Below, piece after piece: positions 8,748-18,072 of a DNA stretch of 64,000 nucleotides. The position numbers were made by a program, and so were the translations under genes. The first letter of the stretch is position 1; the number at the start of each line of letters is the position of its first letter. This stretch comes from an uncultured Salinisphaerales bacterium (GTDB lineage: Bacteria > Pseudomonadota > Gammaproteobacteria > Nevskiales > CAJXLF01), in contig CAJXLF010000004.1 in the NCBI GenBank assembly GCA_913055805.1, forward strand, positions 186,001 through 250,000. Direction: 5' to 3'. The notes under the pieces were generated by a model. It was not told the DNA's origin. It worked only from the letters and a program-made list of their open reading frames with translations, and made no database searches.

Positions 8748-9428
8748 ATGAATCGGGGGGAGCCGACCCGCTGGCAGCAGATCGGGGCTGACGGCGCATG
8801 GACACTATGTCTTTCCTGTCTGTTAATCGGCGCCACGCTGGGCCTGTCATGGCTGGCGATGATGCTGTATGTGGTTTTTCTCGCGGCGCTGAGTAAAGCA
8901 AACGTATCCGCCCGCGACTGGATCGTAGTGCTGGGCAAGCGTCTGCTCGGCTCTGCGGTCACACGTGAATACGCAACCCGTTTGCGCCGTGCCGAACTAC
9001 TCTATCGCGACAATCCGGGGGCCAGAATCATGCTGTTGGGCGGTCATACCAGCGAGGGGCCGTTCACCGAGGCGCAACAGGGCCGCCATTTCCTGCTGCA
9101 GCGTGGCATCCCGGCAGAAGTCATACAGGTCGAGGAGCAGTCCCTGCATACCCTGGAGAATTTGCAGAACGTCCGGCAGCTGGTGCAAAGCAGTGTCGAG
9201 CAACCCATAGTGCTGATCAGCAGCCGCTATCATCTGGCGCGCAGCCATATCCTGGCAGACGGCATGGGCCTGCAGCATCGGCTCTGTGCCGCCGAAGACA
9301 GCTTAAGTTGGTCGCCGGCCTTGCTGCGCCGCCTGCTGGTTGAGAGTTTCTATCTGCACTGGTACTGGGTGGGCAGAATCTGGTCGACCTTGTTGCGCAA
9401 TCAGAAAAGCCTGGAGCGCATTTCGTGA
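8748..9428 (+). CDS. YdcF/ElyC/SanA family protein (DUF218)
   Basis: A 226-residue protein with an N-terminal membrane segment at about residues 20-48, then a DUF218 domain. IVVLGKRL near residue 65 and MLLGGHTSEGPFTEAQ match the family's nucleotide-like binding fold, and ISSRYHLARS is the third conserved block. Family members (ElyC, SanA) influence envelope and peptidoglycan precursor homeostasis, but their chemistry is unsettled. It starts 9 bp after the YdbL gene, and its stop overlaps the next start (GTGA), so ydbH, ydbL, this gene and the next probably form one envelope operon. Confidence 0.75.
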   Translation: MNRGEPTRWQQIGADGAWTLCLSCLLIGATLGLSWLAMMLYVVFLAALSKANVSARDWIVVLGKRLLGSAVTREYATRLRRAELLYRDNPGARIMLLGGHTSEGPFTEAQQGRHFLLQRGIPAEVIQVEEQSLHTLENLQNVRQLVQSSVEQPIVLISSRYHLARSHILADGMGLQHRLCAAEDSLSWSPALLRRLLVESFYLHWYWVGRIWSTLLRNQKSLERIS

Positions 9429-10168
9429 GTTATCCGGTCCGTTTCGGGCTGGCGCTACTGGCAGCTGTGTATGTAGTGGCCGTACTCACCGCCGACACGC
9501 TGGCGGCGCAGCGGGTGGAATGGCTGATCGACTGGCGCGATCTGCACTGGAGCCTTTCCGATCTACACCGCTGGCTGTGGTCGGTGACTGAAGGCTGGGG
9601 CGTGGAACTGGGCCAGTTGTCCTGGCTGCAGGACAGGCGCTGGCAGTCTTTCGATGTATTCAAGTTCGCTTTCTGGCTGTTGCTGCCGCTGTTGTTCTGC
9701 CTGCCGCGAATGGAGTGGGCCTGGCTGGGCCTGCGGCGCATGCGCGGCAGCGACTGGCTGGGCCTGATGATGATCGCCGCGGCCGGCGGCGGAGCCATGG
9801 CGATCATTCCGATGGTGCCGGAATTGAGGCAAACCTACCCGGGGTTGGGCTATCTGCCCGGCGCCGCGCGCTGGGAGTACTTCCAGCTGCAGCTATTCTG
9901 GATTCTCTCCTGGCTGATTGGCTGGGAGTTTCTGCACCGCTATGTATTGCTGCGTGCGGTATCGCGCATTTCACCGGCCTGGGGCTGGTTGCTCGTGCCC
10001 TTGTGTGAGGGGGCCTATCATCTACAGAAGCCGCTGCTTGAAGCCGGCGGCATGGTGCTGCTCTCGCTGCTACTCACCCACTGGACGCTACGGCGGCGCA
10101 CACTCATGCCGGCGTTGCTGGCGCATCTGTTGATTGAACTGGAATTGCTCGCCTACCAGCTGCTTTAG
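9425..10168 (+). CDS. CPBP-like intramembrane metalloprotease family protein
   Basis: A 247-residue multi-pass membrane protein with a GTG start overlapping the YdcF-like stop. It has about seven hydrophobic segments. GWEFLHRYVLL resembles the E-x3-R motif of CPBP (Abi/CAAX protease-like) proteins, CEGAYHLQK could supply the second-motif histidine, and LLAHLLIELELL the third. The first of the paired glutamates in the usual EExxxR is Trp here, so activity is uncertain. The function in bacteria is largely unknown; some members act in bacteriocin self-immunity or membrane protein processing. It converges on tag with a 4-bp overlap. Confidence 0.55.
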   Translation: MSYPVRFGLALLAAVYVVAVLTADTLAAQRVEWLIDWRDLHWSLSDLHRWLWSVTEGWGVELGQLSWLQDRRWQSFDVFKFAFWLLLPLLFCLPRMEWAWLGLRRMRGSDWLGLMMIAAAGGGAMAIIPMVPELRQTYPGLGYLPGAARWEYFQLQLFWILSWLIGWEFLHRYVLLRAVSRISPAWGWLLVPLCEGAYHLQKPLLEAGGMVLLSLLLTHWTLRRRTLMPALLAHLLIELELLAYQLL

Positions 10169-10752
10169 CTGCCGCCCAGTTCGGCGTGGCGGTAGCAGCT
10201 CACCAGATGATCGTTGACCATGCCGGTCGCTTGCATGTGGGCATAGATAATCGTGCTGCCGACAAAGCGGAAACCCCGTTTTTTCAGATCCTTGCTCAGG
10301 GCGTCGGAAATGGCGGTGGTGGCGGGGACCTGCTTCAGTGTTTTCCAGGCGTTCTGGACCGGTTCGCCATCCACAAAATTCCAGATGTAACGATCGAAGC
10401 TGCCGAACGCCTGCTGGATTTTGAGAAAGGCATGCGCGTTACTCACGGCCGACTCGACTTTAAGACGGTTACGGATTATGCCGGGGTTTTCCAGCAGTTT
10501 CTGGATTTTTGCGGGCGTGAAGCGCACGACCTTTTCCGGATCGAAATCGGCAAAAGCCTGGCGGTAGTTTTCCCGCTTGGCCAGCACCGTGGACCAGGAC
10601 AGGCCGGCCTGGGCGCCTTCCAGCATGAGGAATTCGAAAAGCTTACGGTCATCGTGCACCGGCACGCCCCACTCCCGATCGTGGTATTCCCGGTACATGT
10701 CACTGCCCAGGCACCAGGGGCAGCGTTCATCATCCTTGTGTTTTGCTGACAT
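10165..10752 (-). CDS. tag: DNA-3-methyladenine glycosylase I
   Basis: A 195-residue base-excision repair enzyme that removes 3-methyladenine from DNA. The family signature is complete: RCPWC near the N-terminus and YHDREWG supply Cys and His zinc ligands, FEFLMLEGAQAGLSW is the conserved core, and NDHLVSCYRH at the end supplies the other His/Cys ligands. An AGGA lies 7 nt upstream of the start. It is divergent from a DUF962 gene only 73 bp away. The 5' half of this gene and the DUF962 gene are repeated at about 12.0-12.6 kb, where the tag copy is broken. Confidence 0.93.
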   Translation of the reverse strand: MSAKHKDDERCPWCLGSDMYREYHDREWGVPVHDDRKLFEFLMLEGAQAGLSWSTVLAKRENYRQAFADFDPEKVVRFTPAKIQKLLENPGIIRNRLKVESAVSNAHAFLKIQQAFGSFDRYIWNFVDGEPVQNAWKTLKQVPATTAISDALSKDLKKRGFRFVGSTIIYAHMQATGMVNDHLVSCYRHAELGGS

Positions 10753-10825
10753 GGAGGCTTCCTGTTGTCCGTGCGGCCAAACTGACTATACTGGTAAAAA
10801 AATTTGTCAGGAGGGTCCGCCTTCA

Positions 10826-11140
10826 ATGGCTACAGACGCCCAACAAATCGAGACCCTCGACGAATTTTATCCGTTCTATCTGAGTGAACATAGCGACCGT
10901 ACTTGCCGGCGTTTGCATTTCGAGGGTTCCACGCTATCGCTTATGTTGCTGGTTTACTTCCTGATCAGCTTTAATCCCTGGGCACTTTTGGGTATTCCCT
11001 TGGCGGGCTATGGCTTTGCCTGGGCCGGGCATTTCTTCTTTGAGAAGAACAGGCCCGCAACCTTCAAATATCCCCTCTACAGCTTCATCGGCGACTGGGT
11101 GATGTACCGGAATACCATTACAAGGAAAATACTTTTTTAA
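10826..11140 (+). CDS. DUF962/Mpo1-like membrane protein, copy 1 (altered C-terminus)
   Basis: A 104-residue protein with two hydrophobic segments (about 35-73) and FEKNRPATFKYPLYSF, typical of DUF962/Mpo1-like proteins. Yeast Mpo1 is a dioxygenase of fatty-acid alpha-oxidation; the bacterial role is unproven. The start at 10826 follows AGGAGGG; longer in-frame starts run into tag and are unlikely. It matches copy 2 (12331-12645) closely until DWVMYR, after which the last eight residues differ (NTITRKILF here). That point is the edge of the inserted AT-rich segment. Glu replaces a conserved Val in RRLHFxGS, so this copy may be drifting. Confidence 0.75.
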   Translation: MATDAQQIETLDEFYPFYLSEHSDRTCRRLHFEGSTLSLMLLVYFLISFNPWALLGIPLAGYGFAWAGHFFFEKNRPATFKYPLYSFIGDWVMYRNTITRKILF

Positions 11141-11163
11141 ACTTCGTAAACAACTGTAATCTT

Positions 11164-11952
11164 ATGGCTCACCTAGAACAGCAATTCTTTATCCAGTACT
11201 TAAGCCAGCACCTGGCACATAACTGGAATGGCTTAAGTATCCTGGAAATTGGTTCGCTTAGCCGTGAGGGGGGGGTTAGGCAGTTTTTTCAAGGCTCCCG
11301 ATTTATTGGCACAGATCTGGTAGAGGGGGAGGGTGTTGATATCGCTGCGTGTGGGAGCAAGTTGGATTTTCCTGACAATACTTTCGATGTGACGATTTCC
11401 TGTGAGTGCTTTGAACATAATCCAGTTTGGCCGGAAACCTTCGCTAACATGATTCGTATGACTCGGCCGGGGGGCTGCGTCATTATGACCTGCGCTACAC
11501 GGGGGCGAATAGAGCATGGAACAATGAGAACCGATGTGTTGGATTCAATCGGTACTACCAAAATTGGATGGAACTATTATAAGAATCTTGTAGTGGGAGA
11601 CTTTACTCAGCGATGTGATTTCGAACAGATTTTCCAAGCGCATATTTTTCTTAGCAACAGCAGATCAAGGGATCTGTTTTTTGTTGGACTAAAGGCAGGC
11701 GTTTCGCCGGGCACCACGCAATTTAATCTCAATTCGAAAGATCTAATTGATTCTTTTAAATCATTTCGTAGACGGCGCTGGATAACATCTCCTCTTCAGG
11801 AGGTCCTGCACAGCGTATATTATTTTCCAGTGAGAATTTTGGAGTGCTTAGTTAAAGACGAAGTGCGCTTTCAGAGTGCGGCGATTTTATATAAAAAATT
11901 TATAAGCCGTAATTTTCAGTTTCTTCGGCGCGTGTATGATCGATACAAGTGA
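11164..11952 (+). CDS. Class I SAM-dependent methyltransferase, AT-rich insertion
   Basis: A 262-residue methyltransferase. LSILEIGSLSREGG (about 24-37) is motif I, and VDIAACGSKLDFPDNTFDVTIS and FEHNPVWPETFANMIRMTRPGG are motifs II-IV of methyltransferases often found in glycan and lipid clusters. The target is unknown. Base composition is clearly lower in GC than the surrounding genes, with codons such as ATA, AAA and TTA. The gene sits exactly between two copies of a tag/DUF962 segment. Both facts suggest that it was acquired by transfer. Confidence 0.75.
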   Translation: MAHLEQQFFIQYLSQHLAHNWNGLSILEIGSLSREGGVRQFFQGSRFIGTDLVEGEGVDIAACGSKLDFPDNTFDVTISCECFEHNPVWPETFANMIRMTRPGGCVIMTCATRGRIEHGTMRTDVLDSIGTTKIGWNYYKNLVVGDFTQRCDFEQIFQAHIFLSNSRSRDLFFVGLKAGVSPGTTQFNLNSKDLIDSFKSFRRRRWITSPLQEVLHSVYYFPVRILECLVKDEVRFQSAAILYKKFISRNFQFLRRVYDRYK

Positions 11953-11962
11953 TTTTAGTTTG

Positions 11963-12258
11963 GTTTTTCAGATTCTTGCTCGGTGCGTCTGAAATGGCGG
12001 TGGTGGTGGGGACACTGTTTGATTGTGTTCCAGCAGTTTCCGGATCGAAATCGGCAAAAGCCTGGCGGTAGTTTTCCCGCTTGGCCAGCACCGTCGACCA
12101 GGACAGGCCGGCCTGGGCGCCTTCCAACATGAGGAACTCGAAAAGCTTGCGGTCATCGTGCACCGGCACGCCCTACTCCCGATCGTGGTATTCCCGGTAC
12201 ATGTCACACTGCCCAGGCGCCAGGGGCAGCGTTCATCATCCTTGTGTTTTGCTGACAT
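11963..12258 (-). pseudogene. tag fragment (broken duplicate of DNA-3-methyladenine glycosylase I)
   Basis: This stretch repeats the 5' part of tag. The start codon and MSAKHKDDERCPW are kept. A 2-bp CA insertion relative to the intact copy (around 12207-12211) shifts the frame. About 195 bp of the middle of the gene is missing: the segment matching 10276-10332 is joined to the segment matching 10535 onward. The 3' end of the gene is absent. No functional glycosylase can be made. It is the leftmost part of repeat copy 2. Confidence 0.88.
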
Positions 12259-12330
12259 GGAGGCTTCCTATTGTCAGTGTGGCCAAACTGACTATACTCG
12301 TAAAACATTTGTCAGGAGGGCCTGCCTTCA

Positions 12331-12645
12331 ATGGCTTCAGACGCCCAACAATTCGAGACCTTCGACGACTTTTATCCCTTCTATCTGAGTGAACACAGCG
12401 ACCGCACCTGCCGGCGCCTGCATTTCGTGGGTTCCACGCTATCGCTTATGTTGCTGGTTTACTTCCTGATCAGCTTTAATCCCTGGGCGCTTTTGGGTAT
12501 TCCCTTGGCGGGCTATGGCTTTGCCTGGGTCGGGCATTTCTTCTTTGAAAAGAACAGGCCTGCAACCTTCAAATATCCCCTATACAGCTTCATCGGCGAC
12601 TGGGTGATGTACCGGGATATAGTCGTCGGCAAGATAAAGATATAA
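12331..12645 (+). CDS. DUF962/Mpo1-like membrane protein, copy 2
   Basis: A 104-residue paralogue of the protein at 10826-11140, differing at about six positions before residue 96. It keeps the conserved RRLHFVGS and ends DWVMYRDIVVGKIKI, closer to the usual DUF962 C-terminus, so this is probably the ancestral 3' end. It is preceded by AGGAGGG at the same distance as copy 1. Two hydrophobic segments suggest an inner-membrane protein. If the family's link to Mpo1 holds, it could take part in fatty-acid alpha-oxidation, but this is not shown for bacteria. Confidence 0.78.
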   Translation: MASDAQQFETFDDFYPFYLSEHSDRTCRRLHFVGSTLSLMLLVYFLISFNPWALLGIPLAGYGFAWVGHFFFEKNRPATFKYPLYSFIGDWVMYRDIVVGKIKI

Positions 12646-12880
12646 CCAACAGAGCTGTCGGTGCGGGCTCCAGCTGCAGGTCAGCTTGGCCTAAGCTTAA
12701 GCGTTATTTAAGCCGGCTCTGCGTATTCTTGCGCGCTGAGCAATGCTGCGTGCGTCCGCAGGATGTGTTGGAGCTGGATGCGGTTATTCAGACTCCCCTT
12801 TTTAGACATCGGCGTCCCAGATGTCCAGCGGGGTCCGGGTATGGATGGTCGTTGAAAAAAACCAGTTATTGGTGAGCACT

Positions 12881-13936
12881 GTGAATATTTCAATACCGTT
12901 TGTGGGTCTGAGCAGCCACGGTGGAATCCGTATCCTCGTGCAGTTTGCGAATATTGCGGCCAAAGCCGGACACAAAGTCAGTTTTTATTATCCACGGGGC
13001 AAAAGTTCACATGTCTACAGGATAGACGAACGGGTTGAACTTGTGGAAGTCGGTCCCCGTATCCGCAATAAGTTTGTGGGCTGGGTGGTTTTCGGCTGCA
13101 TTTTCCCCTTTGTAAACAAGGGCGATCTGATTGTCGCCAATCATTTTGTTACTTACTACCCATCCGTTTTCGCCCGCCGCAAGAAAAAGGTTGTTTATCT
13201 GGTTCAGGACATTGAATTCCGTTTCTATCCCTGGCTGCTGAGCAAGATCGCCTATCTCATTTGCCGGGGTTCTTACCGTTCCGATCAGATGTTCGCGGCC
13301 AACAAGTACTTATACGAAGAACTGAAGGCTTTTGGCTCACCCCGGGGTTGTCTGGATTACGGCATTGATCCGATTTTTATCAAGCAGCCGTTGACTAGTG
13401 TGCCGGCTGCGGAAAAGTCCTTTGATGTTATTTATTTTCTGCGCAGAGAGTTCCACAAGCGCCGGGGGCGTTTTGAAAAGATACTGCCAGGGTTGCTTGA
13501 AAAGGGTTACAAGGTGGTCTGTGTCAGTCAGGATCAGTCACTGCTTGATGAGTTTGCACAACGTTTTGAAGTCGAGGTGAGAAAGCCAGCCAACGATCTT
13601 GATCTGGTGGCATGTATGGATTCGGCCAGGGTGATGGTATTGACCAGTGACCACGAGGGTTTTGCCCTGCCGCCGCTGGAATGTATGGCCAGAAAAATAC
13701 CGGTCATTGTCTATGACTGCGGTGGCCCGCGTGATTATGCCGTACATGGGGAGAACGCGTTGGTTCTGGAGAACGATGACTCGGCACCTCTGCTGGAAAC
13801 GATCGAGCTGTTGCTGGAAGACGGGGCGCTATATGCCAGATTGGCGGAAAATGCTCGCAAGACGGCGGAACGCTATGACGTTGAGCTTGATCTGGCGCGC
13901 TTTCTTGAAGAGGTCACGGCCGACATCGACATCTAG
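12881..13936 (+). CDS. Family 4 glycosyltransferase
   Basis: About 351 residues from a GTG at 12881, where VNISIPFVGLSSHGGIRIL gives the usual GT-B N-terminus; GGTGAG lies just upstream. Earlier in-frame starts at 12821 and 12845 add a non-conserved leader. The C-terminal domain shows the sugar-nucleotide-binding DHEGFALPPLECMA, the E-x7-E pattern of GT4 enzymes, and the following IPVIVYDCGGPRDY. It would transfer a sugar from a nucleotide donor to a growing glycan at the cytoplasmic face. Donor and acceptor are unknown. A 235-bp non-coding stretch separates it from the DUF962 gene. Confidence 0.8.
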   Translation: MNISIPFVGLSSHGGIRILVQFANIAAKAGHKVSFYYPRGKSSHVYRIDERVELVEVGPRIRNKFVGWVVFGCIFPFVNKGDLIVANHFVTYYPSVFARRKKKVVYLVQDIEFRFYPWLLSKIAYLICRGSYRSDQMFAANKYLYEELKAFGSPRGCLDYGIDPIFIKQPLTSVPAAEKSFDVIYFLRREFHKRRGRFEKILPGLLEKGYKVVCVSQDQSLLDEFAQRFEVEVRKPANDLDLVACMDSARVMVLTSDHEGFALPPLECMARKIPVIVYDCGGPRDYAVHGENALVLENDDSAPLLETIELLLEDGALYARLAENARKTAERYDVELDLARFLEEVTADIDI

Positions 13937-13945
13937 GTGCCCGTG

Positions 13946-14605
13946 TTAAATTTTCTCCAGTATGGTGAAAGTCTGGGCGTGGATGCGTGGTAACCATGGC
14001 CGGTATTCCACCACACGCAGGCCGGCGGCAGCGACATCGGCTTAGAACGTTTCTCTCGAGATCATCTGCACGCGTACCGGTTTGCGCTTGAGCCAGGCCA
14101 GCAGTCGCTTGCTCCAGTAATGCAGGCAGCCGCTGTCGTAGAAAGTAACCATTGCGTAACGATTGCTGACGCGGGCGAATTCCTTCAGTGCCTGCTGGCG
14201 CCACTCCGGGTAGTGGAAGTGCTGGAACAGGCGAATACAGCACACAGCATCAATGCTGCCATCCTCCAGCGGCAGACCGGCGCGCACATCAGCCGCCTCG
14301 GCATGGTCATTGGGGCCGAAGTCCGGGCGCTTGCGGACGTAGTCGGTCATTGCTTCGGAAATGTCCATGGAAGTGACTCGATAACCGAGGCCGTGGAACA
14401 GCGGCAGGAAGCGACCGTAACCACAGGGCAGATCGAGCACATGCTTGCCGCCCTCACCCACGTGGTCGCGCAGCAGTTCGCGCAGGGTGGATTGTTCGCG
14501 CTGATCAACGCGGCGCTGAATACTGCTCTTGTAACGCTTGCTTTCGTAGTATTCAACGGCCCCTTCGCTGCGAAAGGGTTTTTCTTCCTGGTCGGGATTC
14601 GACAT
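13946..14605 (-). pseudogene. SAM-dependent methyltransferase with an in-frame stop codon
   Basis: The first ~187 residues form a good class I methyltransferase: HVLDLPCGYGRFLPLF is motif I, MDISEAMTDY motif II, and IDAVCCIRLFQHF motif IV. Translation stops at a TAA at 14042-14044. The same frame then continues without interruption for 32 more codons, ADVAAAGLRVVEYRPWLP and so on, to TAA at 13946-13948. That is the normal end of such enzymes (RETFxADxAAAGL). One base change (GAA to TAA) would explain it. The start at 14605 is preferred to 14617. The truncated protein may be inactive; a sequencing error is possible. Confidence 0.75.
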
Positions 14606-14728
14606 GACGGCTCTCATCGATTGGCTGGCGGCATTATATCAGCCGCAATAGCGCATTCGGCTGCCAACAACCGGTATCTTCGATAAAATACGCGGTTCGC
14701 CATTTCCGAGCAGGTCACCGTAACGGCC

Positions 14729-16639
14729 ATGTCCAGTAACGTTGGTAAAAATCAGCAGTCCCGGCACTACGATGTCATCGTGGTGGGTGGCGGCCATGCC
14801 GGCACCGAAGCGGCCGCGGCCGCTGCGCGCATGGGTGCGCGTACCCTGCTGCTGACGCAGAGCATCGAAACCCTTGGTCAGATGTCCTGCAACCCGGCGA
14901 TTGGCGGTATCGGCAAGGGCCACCTGGTACGGGAAGTCGATGCGCTGGGCGGGCTCATGGCGCGCGCCGCGGATCAGGCCGGTATTCACTGCCGCCGTCT
15001 CAATTCACGCAAGGGGCCGGCCGTACGCGCCACGCGTTTCCAGGCCGACCGCCAGCTTTACCGTCAGGCGGTCCGCAGCCTGCTGGAGGCCCAGCCGAAT
15101 CTGCAGATGTTCCAGCAATCCGTGGAAGACCTGATCGTGGAAGGCGGCCGTGTGGCCGGCGTGGTGACGCAGATGGGGCTGCAGTTCCGGGCGCCGGCGG
15201 TGGTGCTCACTGTGGGTACTTTTCTGGGCGGACGCATTCACATAGGCCTGTCCAATTACGCCGGTGGCCGTGCAGGCGATGCGCCGTCCAACACCCTGTC
15301 TGTGCGGCTGCGTGAGCTGTCCTTCGCCGTGGACCGGCTCAAGACCGGCACGCCGCCGCGTATTGACGGCCGCACGATCGATTATGTGGGTCTGGAGGCC
15401 CAGCCGGGCGATGATCCACGGCCGGTGTTTTCCTTCATGGGTTCGGCGGAGGATCATCCACCGCAGGTGCATTGCCATATCACGCGTACTACCGAGCGCA
15501 CGCATGAAATTATTCGCGGCGGTCTGGATCGTTCGCCCATGTTTACCGGTGTTATCGAGGGTACCGGGCCGCGCTATTGTCCCTCCATCGAGGACAAGAT
15601 CACGCGTTTCGCCGACAAGGCCTCGCACCAGATATTCATCGAGCCGGAAGGTCTCAATACACATGAGGTCTACCCCAATGGCATTTCCACCAGCTTGCCC
15701 TTCGATGTTCAGCAGGATCTGGTGCGCAGCATTCCGGGTTTCGAAAATGCGCATATCACGCGGCCCGGCTATGCCATTGAATATGATTACTTCGACCCGC
15801 GGGAGTTGAAGCCGAGTCTGGAAACCCGGCCCATGCCCGGCCTGTTTTTTGCCGGCCAGATCAATGGCACCACCGGTTACGAAGAGGCCGCTGCCCAGGG
15901 TCTGTTGGCGGGCATCAATGCTGCTCTGCAGGTGCAGTCGCGTGAGGTCTGGAGTCCCGGTCGCGATGAGGCCTATATTGGCGTGCTGGTCGATGACCTG
16001 ATCACCCGCGGTACCATCGAGCCCTACCGCATGTTTACCTCGCGCGCCGAGCATCGCCTGATTCTGCGGGAAGACAATGCCGATCTGCGCCTGACAGAAA
16101 GCGGGCGTGAACTGGGTCTGGTCGGAGAGGCTCAATGGAGGGCCTTTTGTCGCAAACGCGAGTCGATCGTCGAGGAAAATTCAAGAATTTCGTCGAAAAT
16201 AGTCCGATCTTCAGGCATCATGCCGGAGCACGAGGCCCTGCTGGGCGGCCCACTGAGCCGTGAACAGAGTGGCATTGAACTGCTGCGCCGGCCGGAAATG
16301 GACTATACGGCACTCATGCAGCTGCCGGGCATGGGGCCGGGCGTAGCCGATCCCGCGGTGGCCGAGCAGGTGGAAATCCAGGCCAAGTATGCCGGCTATA
16401 TCGAGCGTGCGGTCCAGGAAATCGAGCGTGCCCGGCGTTATGAAGACACGGCCATTCCGGAAAACTTCGATTTCACAACGGTGCGGGGTTTGTCCAACGA
16501 GGTACGCCAGAAGCTGGACAGCCATCGTCCCTCGACACTTGGTCAGGCAGGTCGTATTTCGGGAGTGACGCCGGCCGCAGTGTCTCTGTTGCTGGTGGCG
16601 CTCAAGCGTCAAGGTGCAAGGCTGCAACGCAGCGCCTGA
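14729..16639 (+). CDS. mnmG: tRNA uridine-5-carboxymethylaminomethyl modification enzyme MnmG
   Basis: A 636-residue FAD protein that, with MnmE, installs cmnm5 or nm5 groups on U34 of several tRNAs. [10 protein letters not shown] (20-29) binds [18 protein letters not shown] (about 52-66) is the family signature, and [19 protein letters not shown] and [10 protein letters not shown] are also diagnostic. Length is normal. It normally stands next to rsmG and parAB near the origin; here the next gene is a convergent flippase and no rsmG is seen, so the locus has been rearranged. The start [10 protein letters not shown] is the only one giving the usual N-terminus. Confidence 0.96.
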   Translation: MSSNVGKNQQSRHYDVIVVGGGHAGTEAAAAAARMGARTLLLTQSIETLGQMSCNPAIGGIGKGHLVREVDALGGLMARAADQAGIHCRRLNSRKGPAVRATRFQADRQLYRQAVRSLLEAQPNLQMFQQSVEDLIVEGGRVAGVVTQMGLQFRAPAVVLTVGTFLGGRIHIGLSNYAGGRAGDAPSNTLSVRLRELSFAVDRLKTGTPPRIDGRTIDYVGLEAQPGDDPRPVFSFMGSAEDHPPQVHCHITRTTERTHEIIRGGLDRSPMFTGVIEGTGPRYCPSIEDKITRFADKASHQIFIEPEGLNTHEVYPNGISTSLPFDVQQDLVRSIPGFENAHITRPGYAIEYDYFDPRELKPSLETRPMPGLFFAGQINGTTGYEEAAAQGLLAGINAALQVQSREVWSPGRDEAYIGVLVDDLITRGTIEPYRMFTSRAEHRLILREDNADLRLTESGRELGLVGEAQWRAFCRKRESIVEENSRISSKIVRSSGIMPEHEALLGGPLSREQSGIELLRRPEMDYTALMQLPGMGPGVADPAVAEQVEIQAKYAGYIERAVQEIERARRYEDTAIPENFDFTTVRGLSNEVRQKLDSHRPSTLGQAGRISGVTPAAVSLLLVALKRQGARLQRSA

Positions 16640-16647
16640 GGGGCTTG

Positions 16648-17958
16648 TCAGGGCAGCATGCGGATGCCCATCTTTCGTTGAACTGTGAAGGCTGCCAGCA
16701 CATTACGCAGAGCAAAACCGCAGGCACCGCCAATGGCTGCCCCTACGATCCCGTAACTGGGCACCAGTAGTAGATTCAGTATCAGGCTGACGATTACCGC
16801 AATCATCATGTTGCGGCGGTGAAGACGTTCATGCCCGGTCATCATCAGTACCTGGCTGGCGGCGCTGGTCGCAACGCTCAGAAACATGCCAATGGCCAGG
16901 ATTCTCAATGCGGGCGCTGCGCGTACAAATTCTTCGCCGAAGATTAATAGAATCCAGTCGGCAGCGATCAAAAAGCCCAGAGTGAAAAGGCCCCCGCTGA
17001 CCAGCAGCAGGGCCGACGTCCGCCGTACAACCTTCCCCAGCACGACGAGTTCGCCTACGTGATGAAGCGCAGAAAACTTGGGGGAAGCGAGTGAATTCAG
17101 GGCAGCCTCCAGCACGATGATCAGCATGACTGAGCGCATGGCAGCGTTATATAGGCCGACCGCTTCAGCATCATGGAAGGCGCCGATGACCAGAGTGTCG
17201 ATCCAGTAAAGGGCCTGGGTCAGGGCCTGGCTCCACAGCAGAGGAATACTGATGCGCATCAAAAGCCCGTGATCAAAGCTGCCATATTCAGGGATGGACG
17301 CCTGCTTTTTCAGATGGCGCCAGTACAGGCTTGCACTCAGGCATAGCAGGACGCCGGCGAGCGTGTAAAACGCGCCTACCAGTGTTTCACTGAGGGTCAG
17401 AAAGTAATAGCCGATAAGTAGCAAGACCACATTCAGGGCATGCATGCCTACCGTCTGGGTGATATTGGACGCTGCGATATGCTGGACTGCGCGGAACAAT
17501 TCCGCGTAGTACATGACCATGCTCGCCGGCAGCAGTACTAGCGCCATCCATCTGAGCGTCGGGCTGAAAGCCGGCTCGTGGAAAACGTAATCACCCAGCC
17601 ACGGAGCGATGATCAGCAGGATCAGACTGAGGCTCAGTGAGGCCAGTGCAATATTACGCCGGCTTAGTCGATGTAATCCGGCGATAGCCTGCATGTCGCC
17701 AATGGAAATGCTTGCCGAGGCAAACCGCAGGGCGGCAATGGGGATGCCCAACGTGCCTACTACAACAGCCAGGGCGATAATGGAGAGGGTCAGAAAGAAC
17801 ACGCCGGCGCCATCTGCATCAAGGAAGCGCGCCAGCAGAATGAAAAAACCGAAGTTGAGCAGTGCGCCGATGATCCTCAGCGCAAAGGTGACAAATGCGC
17901 CGCGCAATATTTCGTCTATATGATGGCGGAGTTCACTGGCCATTACGGAATCGGGCAA
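16648..17958 (-). CDS. Polysaccharide/oligosaccharide flippase (Wzx/MATE-like)
   Basis: A 436-residue integral membrane protein with about 12 hydrophobic segments. The N-terminal FGFFILLARFLDADGAGVFF is typical of O-antigen/teichoic-acid flippases of the MOP superfamily, which move lipid-linked saccharides across the inner membrane. The genes around it (methyltransferases, GT4, GT2) fit a glycan assembly role. It is convergent with mnmG (8 bp apart) and divergent from the methyltransferase at 18073. No polymerase (Wzy) gene is visible in the window. Confidence 0.82.
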   Translation of the reverse strand: MPDSVMASELRHHIDEILRGAFVTFALRIIGALLNFGFFILLARFLDADGAGVFFLTLSIIALAVVVGTLGIPIAALRFASASISIGDMQAIAGLHRLSRRNIALASLSLSLILLIIAPWLGDYVFHEPAFSPTLRWMALVLLPASMVMYYAELFRAVQHIAASNITQTVGMHALNVVLLLIGYYFLTLSETLVGAFYTLAGVLLCLSASLYWRHLKKQASIPEYGSFDHGLLMRISIPLLWSQALTQALYWIDTLVIGAFHDAEAVGLYNAAMRSVMLIIVLEAALNSLASPKFSALHHVGELVVLGKVVRRTSALLLVSGGLFTLGFLIAADWILLIFGEEFVRAAPALRILAIGMFLSVATSAASQVLMMTGHERLHRRNMMIAVIVSLILNLLLVPSYGIVGAAIGGACGFALRNVLAAFTVQRKMGIRMLP

Positions 17959-18072
17959 CCAACTAAAAATATAAGCGCGATGCTTGACGGAAATAAAAAG
18001 GAAAATCGCATACTCCGGCCATGTACAGCATAATTCACACCACTCATCCGTCGTGTTGAAAGATCGCTAGTT

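Noticed and set aside
10577-10825. N-terminal extension of the first DUF962 protein into tag
   Set aside because: The extension overlaps tag and its promoter; an AGGAGGG precedes the ATG at 10826 and the second copy starts at the matching position.
12646-12880. A possible gene remnant or transposase piece between DUF962 copy 2 and the GT4 gene
   Set aside because: Short frames in this gap show no family motif, and no inverted repeats or target duplication typical of an insertion sequence were seen.
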